From assembly GCA_030019395.1 (NCBI GenBank), contig JASEES010000004.1:369-64368 (forward strand): a DNA stretch of 64,000 bases, written 5' to 3'. Shown here piece by piece: positions 1 to 7,961 of the stretch (within the stretch, counting starts at the first letter, position 1; every line of letters begins with the position of its first letter). The position numbers and the translations under genes are program-made. The stretch is from Methanolinea sp. Lineage in GTDB: Archaea; Halobacteriota; Methanomicrobia; Methanomicrobiales; Methanospirillaceae. The notes below the pieces were generated by a model. It worked only from the letters and a program-made list of their open reading frames with translations, searched no databases and was not told where the DNA came from.

Positions 1-2761
1 TCGATTCATCGGTGAAAGTGACGTTGAGGGGAGCGTAACCCTCGGTCGGGTTGGCTGAGAAGTCGGCTACCGGCATTTCGCAGGGCGGGAGGACGTGGAT
101 GTACTCCTGTCTGGTGGTCGAGTTGGATCCGCAGTCGTTTGTCACGGTGAGGGTGACGTTGTAGACCCCCGCTTCGGTGTAAAGATGGGTTGGATTCTGG
201 TCATCGGATGTCGCACCGTCACCGAAGGACCATTGCCAGGATGTGGGGACACCGGTCGATTCATCGGTGAAAGTGACGTTGAGGGGAGCGTAACCCTCGG
301 TCGGGTTGGCGGAGAAGTTGGCGACAAGGGGAACACAGGGCGGGAGGACATGGATGTACTCCTGTTTGGTGGTTGAATTCGGTCCGCACTCGTTGGTAAC
401 GGTGAGGGTGACGGTATAGGTCCCTTCGGCAGTATAGGTATGAACAGGGTTCTGATCCGGGGACGTTTCCCCGTCACCAAAGTCCCACGACCAGATGACC
501 GGGTTACCAGTCGAGGTATCGGTGAAGTTGACCGTGAGAGGTACATGCCCGCTGGCCGGGTTTGCCGCGAAGTCGGCAACGGGTAGTTCACATGGTGGCG
601 TGCAGGCATCGTCCCTTAACACGAAGAGGAATCCCCCCTGTCCCTTCGGTTCGAATGCCGGGGGATAGGGGTCTGATGACGGGAAGTTGGGAGAGTCGGT
701 GAAACCTGTAATATAGGCTCCATCCACCCCGTCAGTCGCAACGGATGCACCATTATCGGATCCCGTACCTCCAAGGTATGTGAGATAATCGGGTCGGGTT
801 TCAAACGGGCAGAATTTTGCCACGAAGGCATCGGTAGCCTTGGGGTCACCATTGCCAAACCGCGGCTGGAAGGGATCCACGAGCGGGAAATCGAGAGAGG
901 CGGTTGACCCGGTAATGAAGATCGTGTTGTAGACATCTGTCGTGATGCCGGTACCCCAGTCATTGCAGGAGCCGCCCAGGTAGGTGGAATAGAGGAGCTC
1001 CCTGCCGTCGGCCGAGAGATAACTGTAGAACGCATCCATTGCGCCGCCCGAAACCGGCTGGAACGCGTTTTTCACGGGAAACACGCTCATCAGTGTCGAA
1101 CCCGTGACGTGGGCATGCCCGTACGAATCCACAGCAATGGCATGACCCACGTCAATCTGCGTACCCCCGAGATAGGTCGAGTACACGAAGGTCTCTCCGC
1201 CGGGGCTCACCTTCGTGATGAATGCATCGCTCCACGTTCCCCCGCTCAGTGAAGACTGGTAAGCATCTTTGACCGGGAAGTCTTTTGAGGAGGTCTCCCC
1301 TGTGACGTATGCATTGCCGTCCCGGTCAACTGCGACGCCATTGCCGGCATCCTTCTGGTTTCCACCGATAAATTCAGAGTATACGATCTCTTTTCCATCA
1401 CCCGTCAGCTTGAGGACAAAGGCATCCTGGTTTCCGCCGTACACTGTGTGAGTGGAATGGTCGATATCGGGCATCGAGAACGACGATGTGTCACCGGCAA
1501 TCAGGATGTTTCCGAACCGGTCGAGGGCAAGGTCATTCCCTGAATCCGGCCTTGTCCCACCAAGGTACGTGGAAAAGACAGGATTTGATCCGTCAGGTGA
1601 GAGTTTCAGGGCAAAAGCATCTGTATCTCCGGCCAGGTAACTTTGGAGTGCATCCTTCACGGGGAAGTCCTGTGAATCCGTGACACCCGTGACATAGGCA
1701 TATCCCGAAGCATCAACCTTGATCCCGTATCCGGTCTCGTTTCCACTCCCGCCGATGTAGGTGACATAGAGGGGGACTGTCCCTTCGGGATTGACTTTTA
1801 CGACGATAACATCCATGCCACCTCCAAGGGGCCCGATCGATTCTCCCTGCAACGAATAGGGAGCAGGGAACGTCTCACCGGTGACAAATGCGCTTCCGTC
1901 CGGGGACACCGCAACAGAGCGGCCGTATGCAAGGCCGACACCCCTCAGGTAGACCCCGTATTTCATGACAGGATCAATGATGAGCGGGAACTCCGGGTCA
2001 TAGGACCCTGTCGAGAAACCAACCCGGTTGTTGCCGTGCAGGGCAAACGAAACGTCCCTTGGAACGACTTGCCCGTCAATGACCTGGTATGCAACCGGGG
2101 GATATTCGAGCAGGTCTCCTGCCGGGGTCTGGATACGGAGTGCCCCCTCGTCTGTCAGGGAGAGACCTGACACGCCCCTGTATTCAATGATGATAGAATC
2201 CGGAGACGCACCGGGGGCTACCGTAAAGACGCTCTTTATCCCGTCCGATGTTCCACAATATTCCAGGTCAATACCGGGATACAGGTCGCGGTAAAGGATC
2301 GCTCCGTAAGTGGGAACATCCGTGTACCACGACGAGGGATCTTTTCCGAGCAGGAAGTTCACCGTGCTTTCACGCGGGAATAGTCCTGTCATTTCAGGAT
2401 CAGGATCTGCTCCATAAAATGAATAACCAAGACTGGTCGTCCGGAATGTCTGTCCGTCAGGCGTGACGAGCTTTATCGACACACCGCCGGGGGCAAAGAA
2501 GAGAGACCCGCCGTCCGTGAGGACGATGTATTCCACGCCATCGTCGCTCTGTCCGGCATTTTTCACAAATTGCAGGGGAATAGCCTGTGTACCCCCCTGC
2601 ACTCTTCCCTGGTCCTGACCTTGTGCCGGGTCCACCTGCCGGACCGGCATCAGCGTGGATTCTCCGGAGGGGTCAACCGGGAAGGGTACCTGGGAAGCGG
2701 AGATCACGCTGACAAGGACAAGGCTGAGTATAACGAAGCATGCGAGCCCTTTCGACCTCAT
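1..2761 (-). CDS. Secreted SBBP beta-propeller / PKD-domain surface protein, 3' end outside window
   Basis: Large reading frame open from an ATG at 2761 to the left edge (920 codons, no stop), missing from the ORF track because its end lies outside. It begins with a hydrophobic signal peptide (MRSKGLACFVILSLVLVSVISAS). An N-terminal domain with motifs like LEYCGTSDGIKSVF follows, as found ahead of SBBP repeats. Next come repeated blades of the YLGG...DxGxAIAVD...VTGxT type (about 2000 down to 640), which suggest a beta-propeller. From about 600 to 1 there are PKD domains with the WSFGDG / VTLTVTN signature, spaced 85 codons apart. Such proteins are exported and sit on the archaeal cell surface, probably in adhesion or cell contact. 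Any C-terminal anchor would lie outside the window. The 142..609 and 616..1035 minus ORFs are other-frame shadows. Confidence 0.85.
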   Translation of the reverse strand, partial: MRSKGLACFVILSLVLVSVISASQVPFPVDPSGESTLMPVRQVDPAQGQDQGRVQGGTQAIPLQFVKNAGQSDDGVEYIVLTDGGSLFFAPGGVSIKLVTPDGQTFRTTSLGYSFYGADPDPEMTGLFPRESTVNFLLGKDPSSWYTDVPTYGAILYRDLYPGIDLEYCGTSDGIKSVFTVAPGASPDSIIIEYRGVSGLSLTDEGALRIQTPAGDLLEYPPVAYQVIDGQVVPRDVSFALHGNNRVGFSTGSYDPEFPLIIDPVMKYGVYLRGVGLAYGRSVAVSPDGSAFVTGETFPAPYSLQGESIGPLGGGMDVIVVKVNPEGTVPLYVTYIGGSGNETGYGIKVDASGYAYVTGVTDSQDFPVKDALQSYLAGDTDAFALKLSPDGSNPVFSTYLGGTRPDSGNDLALDRFGNILIAGDTSSFSMPDIDHSTHTVYGGNQDAFVLKLTGDGKEIVYSEFIGGNQKDAGNGVAVDRDGNAYVTGETSSKDFPVKDAYQSSLSGGTWSDAFITKVSPGGETFVYSTYLGGTQIDVGHAIAVDSYGHAHVTGSTLMSVFPVKNAFQPVSGGAMDAFYSYLSADGRELLYSTYLGGSCNDWGTGITTDVYNTIFITGSTASLDFPLVDPFQPRFGNGDPKATDAFVAKFCPFETRPDYLTYLGGTGSDNGASVATDGVDGAYITGFTDSPNFPSSDPYPPAFEPKGQGGFLFVLRDDACTPPCELPVADFAANPASGHVPLTVNFTDTSTGNPVIWSWDFGDGETSPDQNPVHTYTAEGTYTVTLTVTNECGPNSTTKQEYIHVLPPCVPLVANFSANPTEGYAPLNVTFTDESTGVPTSWQWSFGDGATSDDQNPTHLYTEAGVYNVTLTVTNDCGSNSTTRQEYIHVLPPCEMPVADFSANPTEGYAPLNVTFTDES

Positions 2762-2794
2762 ATAAACCCTGTACAGTGACTGGAGTAAGTCACC

Positions 2795-2804
2795 CTATAT
2801 AAAA
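2795..2804 (-). promoter_or_regulatory. TATA box of the SBBP/PKD gene
   Basis: On the minus strand this reads TTTTATATAG, a strong match to the archaeal box A. It lies 34-43 nt before the ATG at 2761, so transcription would start about 8-15 nt ahead of the start codon. The rest of 2810-3079 carries no convincing gene: ORFs 2808..2999 and 2992..3219 lack homology-like features and a ribosome binding site. Confidence 0.6.
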
Positions 2805-3079
2805 CTATTGGCAAAAATGGACAATCCGGACTCTGTTTTTCGATTCGTCACTGTAAAAAGTCGCATGTTTCCCGAAGGGTTTCCATCTTCGCGCATCCCG
2901 CACCCCCTCATTCAATCCTCATTTTCCCCGTTTTCGATGCCACGTACCAGCATCCTGACATATCCCATCACGGGAACCGGCACTCCCCTTCTTGCATGAA
3001 TATGGATATGTGCACAGCAGTCTAACATTGGGGTACCAGGCCGCACTTTATGGCAGGGTAACCATCGTATCAGCAGGGC

Positions 3080-3847
3080 ATGATGTTCCAGAGGGTTTTT
3101 GCAGCGGAGTTCAATGCTGCGACGGTGCAGTTTTCACGCGAAGGTATGGCCGAACCTGCAGTGCTCACACCGGGAGGTGCACTCCTCACCCTGGTCTTTG
3201 CCAGCGGGGCCCTCCTTGAACGGCAGGGGTGCGGGAACGAAACGGTTCGTGCCCGGATGGCTGACCCGACCGGGGCATTCTCCCTCCAGGCAGATCCCCA
3301 GTCACCGGATGCAAGGGCCACCCTCTGTTCCCTCGAGACACCGTGCTTTGCCACCGTGGTCGGAAAACCATTCCTCGCCGGGACAGGACGACCTGCCCCG
3401 TGCATCCTCAGGGTTCTCGACATCAGGGCAGCAGACCGCTATACAAGGGATACATGGGTGCTCCGGACGGCGGAAGCAACCCTGGACCGTCTCGAAAGGA
3501 TCGGTGCAGCACTCCGGTGTGGCAATGAGGATCCTCTCGTCAGGGCGCTCGTGACCTCGTACGGCCTTAATTCCGCCCGTCTGTGTTCCCTTGCCGGAAC
3601 CGTGAGGGATGCGGTGCAGAGCGTGCAATCCCAAAGTCCTCCGGCAAAATCGGAACTCAGTCCCGAATCGGTCGTCCTCGCGATAATGAAAGAACACGGG
3701 GGGAAGGAGGGGATAACCCTCGAAGAGATTGTCAGGAGAGCCGCGAACCATGGTCTTACCCATCAGGACGTCCTGAGCGCTGTCGAAGTTCTCTGCAGGG
3801 AAGACGAGTGTTACCAGCCGAGCCGGGGAACCTTCAAGCTCTTATGA
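3080..3847 (+). CDS. RPA-family / RPA-associated protein (COG3390-like), OB fold plus winged helix
   Basis: 255 aa. The N-terminal about 150 residues resemble the OB-fold RPA-associated proteins of Euryarchaeota, with segments such as REGMAEPAVLTPGGALLTLV and VVGKPFLAGTG. The last about 60 residues look like the winged-helix domain that ends RPA32-type subunits (LAIMKEHGGKEGITLEEI). RPA proteins coat single-stranded DNA in replication and repair. The stop TGA overlaps the start of the phosphoesterase (ATGA), and the helicase follows, so the three are probably co-transcribed. In haloarchaea this family sits beside an RPA subunit and a phosphoesterase; here no OB-fold RPA partner is adjacent. 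The start could be either of two consecutive ATGs (3080 or 3083). Family assignment is from remembered motif pattern, fairly sure. Confidence 0.75.
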   Translation: MMFQRVFAAEFNAATVQFSREGMAEPAVLTPGGALLTLVFASGALLERQGCGNETVRARMADPTGAFSLQADPQSPDARATLCSLETPCFATVVGKPFLAGTGRPAPCILRVLDIRAADRYTRDTWVLRTAEATLDRLERIGAALRCGNEDPLVRALVTSYGLNSARLCSLAGTVRDAVQSVQSQSPPAKSELSPESVVLAIMKEHGGKEGITLEEIVRRAANHGLTHQDVLSAVEVLCREDECYQPSRGTFKLL

Positions 3848-4611
3848 AAATGGAATTTTTACCGGATGGCCCGGCCCTCGTTGTGGAGAACCGGGAAAGA
3901 GTCCTCGTGGCAGGCGATCTTCACCTGGGAATCGAGCCGTCCCTCTCCCGCCAGGGTGTCCATATCAGGAGCAGGAGCAGGGAGAGAATCGATCGGCTCA
4001 TTGCCTGCATCGAGTCGGCAGGGCCGGACACGCTCGCCCTCCTCGGGGACATCAAGCACGGCGTGCCCTTCACGACCCGGCAGGAGATGCGGGAAATAAG
4101 GGATTTTTTCGACGAAATCCGGTCGATCATTCCGTTCTTCGTCCTCCCGGGAAACCACGACCCGGGTATCGAGGAGTTCCTCCGGCCCGATGAACTGTTC
4201 CCCCGCGACGGCGCACTCGTCGATGGAGTGGGGTACCTCCACGGTCACACGTACCCTAACCCGGCCCTCCGGGGACACCTGATCCTGGCAGGGCACCACC
4301 ACGTCATGGTCTCGGTCAGGGACGAGGTTGGCTGTGCCCTCAGGGCAGCAGGATACCTGCTTGCCAGGGTGAACGAGACCTGCCTTCAGTTCCCCCCCGG
4401 TGGCGATGAGTCCGGGACGGTGACCCGGGCACTCTTTGTGCCTGCCTTCTGCGAACTCGCAGGGTACGATATCCAGCACATGATAAGGGACCCCATCAGC
4501 CCCCTTTCCCGCTGCATCGACATCCCGACATCCGAACTATTCCTCTCCGACGGGACTTTTCTGGGTCCCCTCTCTCTCCTGGAGGAGGATACCAATGATT
4601 CCGAACCTTGA
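3844..4611 (+). CDS. Calcineurin-like metallophosphoesterase (COG1407 type)
   Basis: 255 aa from the ATG at 3844, which overlaps the upstream stop (TTATGA); the longer ORF starting at 3583 in the track runs through the RPA-like gene and is not real. Metallophosphoesterase motifs are in order: GDLHLGIE (about residue 24), LLGDIKHG (about 67), LPGNHDPG (about 99), GHTYPNP and AGHHHVMV (about 137-158), supplying the Asp, His and Asn ligands of a two-metal centre. COG1407 proteins are predicted phosphoesterases often encoded with RPA-like proteins and Lhr helicases, which suggests a nucleic-acid role. The 3' end overlaps the helicase start by 17 nt. Confidence 0.85.
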   Translation: MKMEFLPDGPALVVENRERVLVAGDLHLGIEPSLSRQGVHIRSRSRERIDRLIACIESAGPDTLALLGDIKHGVPFTTRQEMREIRDFFDEIRSIIPFFVLPGNHDPGIEEFLRPDELFPRDGALVDGVGYLHGHTYPNPALRGHLILAGHHHVMVSVRDEVGCALRAAGYLLARVNETCLQFPPGGDESGTVTRALFVPAFCELAGYDIQHMIRDPISPLSRCIDIPTSELFLSDGTFLGPLSLLEEDTNDSEP

Positions 4612-7279
4612 TCCGAGGGTGAGCCAGCTGGTCAGGGACCGGGGTTTTACCCGCCTGTCTCCAATCCAGCAAGCAGCCATCCCTCTCGTGAGGGAAGGAA
4701 AGAACCTCATCCTCATCGCGCCGACGGGCACGGGAAAGACAGAGAGTGCCATGATACCGGTCTTTGACGCGATGCTTACCGGAAAGGGACAGGGTATCAC
4801 GACGCTGTACATCACGCCGCTCCGGGCCCTGAACAGGGATATGCTCTCCCGGCTCTCGTGGTGGTGCAGCAACCTCGGTTTTTCCGTCGGAGTCCGGCAC
4901 GGGGACACAACCCAGACCGAACGGAGGAAACAGGCACTCTCCCCGCCCGACCTCCTCATCACGACTCCCGAGACCCTCCAGGCGCTCCTGATGGGCAGGG
5001 TGATGAGGAAGAACCTCGCGGGCGTTCGGTATGTTGTCGTTGACGAGATCCACGAGCTGGCGGGGAGCAAGAGGGGGGCACAGCTTGCCGTTGCACTCGA
5101 GCGTGTGCGGGAGTACGCGGGAGAATTCCAGAGGATAGGTCTTTCGGCGACGGTGGGAAATCCCCGTGATATCGGGCAGTTCCTCTGCGGGAGGAGGGAA
5201 TTTTCGGTAGTCTCCGTCCCTGTTGCAGAGAGTCTCGACATCCGGGTGGAATTTGCCGGGGATTCATTCGATTCGCAGTGCGACTGGATATCGGGGGCAA
5301 TCGACAGGCATTCGTCCACCCTCATCTTCGTGAACACCCGGGTAACCGCTGAGGCACTCGGTCACCGCCTGTACCCGAGGGGAGACGTCGAGGTGCACCA
5401 TGGGTCGCTCTCGCGGGAGGTGAGGATCGAGGCCGAGGAAAGGTTCAGGAAGGGGGACGTCCGCTGCCTCATCGCAACCTCATCGATGGAACTTGGAATC
5501 GATATCGGGCGGATAGAACACGTCATCCAGTTCGGCTCTCCCCGCGAGGTGATGAGGCTGGTGCAGAGGGTCGGGAGGGCCGGGCACCAGCTGGACGTTG
5601 TGTCGAGGGGAACAGTCCTTTCCACCGGGTTTGACGATCTCCTCGAGTCACTCGTGATTGCACGACGGGCGCATGCAGGACAGATCGAAGAGGTCACCAT
5701 TCCGGTAAACGCAGCAGATGTCCTCGCCAACCAGATCGCTGCCCTTGCAGTCGAGTACCGGGAGATCCCGCTGCCGAAGGTGAAAGAGATCGTGGGCAGG
5801 AGTTACCCGTTTCTCGATGCAGGAGACCTTGTCGACGAGGTATGTGCCCAGATGGCAGAGCACCACCTGATCAGGATCGACGGCGACCGGGTACGGTCAT
5901 CGGCCCGTTCACGCAGATACCTCTCCGGCAACCTCTCGATGATCCCTGACGAGCGCAAGGTGACAGTCTTTGACATGGTATCGCGCAAGACCGTCGGCAC
6001 GCTCGATGAGTCATTCGTTGCCGGTTTCATCCATACGGGCGTGGTCTTCGTCACGAAGGGACAGCTCTGGAGGGTCCTTAACATCGACGAAGGGAGGATC
6101 ACCGTGGAACCGGCGCGGAAGGTAAAGGGAGAGATCCCGTCCTGGGAGGGAGAGCAGATACCGGTCCCCTTCTCGATTGCCCGCGAGGTCGCCATGCTCC
6201 GGCGGACAAGGGACTTTTCGTCCTATGCAGCGGGAAAGGATCCGGCTTCCTTTGCAGCGAGATTCCTCGAGGAGATGGACAGGAACCGGACCCCCGTCCC
6301 GGATGATACCCTGATTTCCCTCGAGAACGTTCCGGACGGTGTTGTATGCAATGTCTGTGCGGGCCACAAGGCCAACGAGGCCCTTGCCCGCGTCCTCTCC
6401 ATCCTGCTTTCAGCCCGTTTCGGGACAACAGTCGGGATCGAGATCGATGCCTACCGCATTTTCCTTCGCCTTCCCCCCGCGGTAAAGGCAGCTGACGTGA
6501 AGGAGACGCTGCTTTCCCTCGACCCTGCGCACTTGGAGGGGATCCTCCAGCTTGCGATGAAGCGGACAGCACTTTTCAAGTGGAAAATGGTCCAGGTGGC
6601 AAAGAAGTTCGGGGCGATTGACCCGGATGCAGACTACGAGAAGATCTCGGTATCCCGTCTCATCGAGACATTCGAGGGGACGGTCGTCCAGAAAGAAGCG
6701 TACCGTGAACTCTTCTCGGTCTATATGGACGTTCCGGCAGCGGCCCGGATCGTCTCCCTCGTGCGGGAGGGAAGCATCAGGGTCGCGATCTCGCACCAGA
6801 GCCTGATTGGAGCCGCAGGTCTCTTTTCATCCCGTGACATGATCCCTCCCCCGGCTGCTGACCAGGCGGTCATCGCAACACTTCGGCGCCGCATTGACCA
6901 GCAGGAGATCATCCTTTTCTGCATGAACTGCAGGAAGTGGAAGAGCCGGACGGTGGTCAGCCGCGTGCCCGACCCTCCCCGGTGTCCCCGATGCCAGGCA
7001 CGCCTGATAGCGGTTCTCAAGCCCTGGGAAGAACCCCTCATCGCGCAGGTATCGAAGAAACAGAAGACCGAAGAGGATCGTGCCATCGAGATGAAGCTCC
7101 TGAAAAATGCAAATCTCGTCCTGTCGAGCGGCCGGAAGGCAGTAACTGCCCTTGCCGCACGGGGTGTCGGCCCCGAGAACGCTGCCCGGATCCTCTCGAC
7201 TTTGACCGAGGGAAATGCATTCTACACAGAGATTATCCGGGCGGAGCGCAATTACATCCGGACGCGGAAGTTCTGGTGA
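4595..7279 (+). CDS. Lhr-type superfamily 2 DEAD/DEAH-box helicase
   Basis: 894 aa. Helicase motifs in order: FTRLSPIQQAAIP near residue 19, Walker A APTGTGKTES near 42, VVDEIHEL near 149, ATSSMELGIDIG near 295 and QRVGRAGH near 324, followed by the long accessory region of Lhr-family helicases. Near residues 775-798 two CxxC pairs (CMNC and CPRC) form a probable zinc ribbon, and the C-terminus has a helix-hairpin-helix-like stretch (AARGVGPENAARIL). Lhr helicases are ATP-driven 3'-5' translocases involved in DNA repair. The gene overlaps the phosphoesterase by 17 nt, so translational coupling is likely, and it ends 2 nt from the convergent TBP gene. Confidence 0.88.
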   Translation: MIPNLDPRVSQLVRDRGFTRLSPIQQAAIPLVREGKNLILIAPTGTGKTESAMIPVFDAMLTGKGQGITTLYITPLRALNRDMLSRLSWWCSNLGFSVGVRHGDTTQTERRKQALSPPDLLITTPETLQALLMGRVMRKNLAGVRYVVVDEIHELAGSKRGAQLAVALERVREYAGEFQRIGLSATVGNPRDIGQFLCGRREFSVVSVPVAESLDIRVEFAGDSFDSQCDWISGAIDRHSSTLIFVNTRVTAEALGHRLYPRGDVEVHHGSLSREVRIEAEERFRKGDVRCLIATSSMELGIDIGRIEHVIQFGSPREVMRLVQRVGRAGHQLDVVSRGTVLSTGFDDLLESLVIARRAHAGQIEEVTIPVNAADVLANQIAALAVEYREIPLPKVKEIVGRSYPFLDAGDLVDEVCAQMAEHHLIRIDGDRVRSSARSRRYLSGNLSMIPDERKVTVFDMVSRKTVGTLDESFVAGFIHTGVVFVTKGQLWRVLNIDEGRITVEPARKVKGEIPSWEGEQIPVPFSIAREVAMLRRTRDFSSYAAGKDPASFAARFLEEMDRNRTPVPDDTLISLENVPDGVVCNVCAGHKANEALARVLSILLSARFGTTVGIEIDAYRIFLRLPPAVKAADVKETLLSLDPAHLEGILQLAMKRTALFKWKMVQVAKKFGAIDPDADYEKISVSRLIETFEGTVVQKEAYRELFSVYMDVPAAARIVSLVREGSIRVAISHQSLIGAAGLFSSRDMIPPPAADQAVIATLRRRIDQQEIILFCMNCRKWKSRTVVSRVPDPPRCPRCQARLIAVLKPWEEPLIAQVSKKQKTEEDRAIEMKLLKNANLVLSSGRKAVTALAARGVGPENAARILSTLTEGNAFYTEIIRAERNYIRTRKFW

Positions 7280-7281
7280 GA

Positions 7282-7836
7282 TCAGGAGACCATCCCGATG
7301 GTCTGTTCGAGGAGGTCAGCACCCCGCCGGATTTCATCGAGGTTCTTCCCCCCGGTAAGGATTATTTTTCCGGAAGAAAAGAGCAGCGCGACGATCCTGG
7401 GGTCTTTCAGGCGATAGACAAGCCCCGGGAACTGCTCCGGTTCGTACTCTATGTTTTCCATGTTCAGGGTGACGACGAGCTTGTTGAGGTTGATGATCTT
7501 TCCGGCATCGTAGGAGCAGACTATGTTGGTGATGGTCACGAGCGGGCGGGAGTGAACCCTGACACCCGCATCCTTCATTGCACTGACGATCCGGGAAATT
7601 GCCTCGTCCAATGCTTCCTTTTCCCGGAGCCCCGTCAGGACGATCTTGCCCGATGAAAAAACAAGGCAGACCGCCTTTGGTTTTTCAAGCCGGAATACTG
7701 CACCGGGGAACCTTTTCCTGTTCAGCATGCAGTTCTCTATCCGGGAGGAGATCTCTGCGAGATCGATGGAATCAGCAATGGACCCTGAAGCAACGATGTT
7801 TTCGATCTTCAATGAACGGTTTTCCGTCCCCGGCAT
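7282..7836 (-). CDS. tbp: TATA-box-binding protein
   Basis: 184 aa from the ATG at 7836 (MPGTENRSLKIENIVASG), the usual length and start of archaeal TBPs; the track ORF begins upstream at 7917. The two direct repeats of the saddle fold are obvious: RFPGAVFRLEKPKAVCLVFSS in the first half and QFPGLVYRLKDPRIVALLFSS in the second, each followed by GKI-LTG. TBP binds box A of archaeal promoters and recruits TFB and RNA polymerase. Some methanogens carry several TBPs; whether this is the only copy cannot be judged here. Its 5' region (7837-7961) is shared with the divergent acyl-CoA synthetase gene. Confidence 0.92.
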   Translation of the reverse strand: MPGTENRSLKIENIVASGSIADSIDLAEISSRIENCMLNRKRFPGAVFRLEKPKAVCLVFSSGKIVLTGLREKEALDEAISRIVSAMKDAGVRVHSRPLVTITNIVCSYDAGKIINLNKLVVTLNMENIEYEPEQFPGLVYRLKDPRIVALLFSSGKIILTGGKNLDEIRRGADLLEQTIGMVS

Positions 7837-7961
7837 CGTGTAAGTACATCCCCCTTGCCCACGATAAGGGTAATGGGATACCTTTATCTTTTTACCGGAA
7901 CCGTTTTCCCGGAGCAAATGGGCAGGTTAAAATCCGTGGAAAGAGACCTTTGAGGGATATC

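Noticed and set aside
142-1035. Two minus-strand ORFs (142..609 and 616..1035) in the PKD/SBBP gene
   Set aside because: They are alternate frames of the real gene whose frame is open from 2761 to the window edge.
2808-3219. Plus-strand ORFs ahead of the RPA-like gene
   Set aside because: No ribosome binding site, no domain-like sequence, overlapping frames; the region appears to be a promoter gap.
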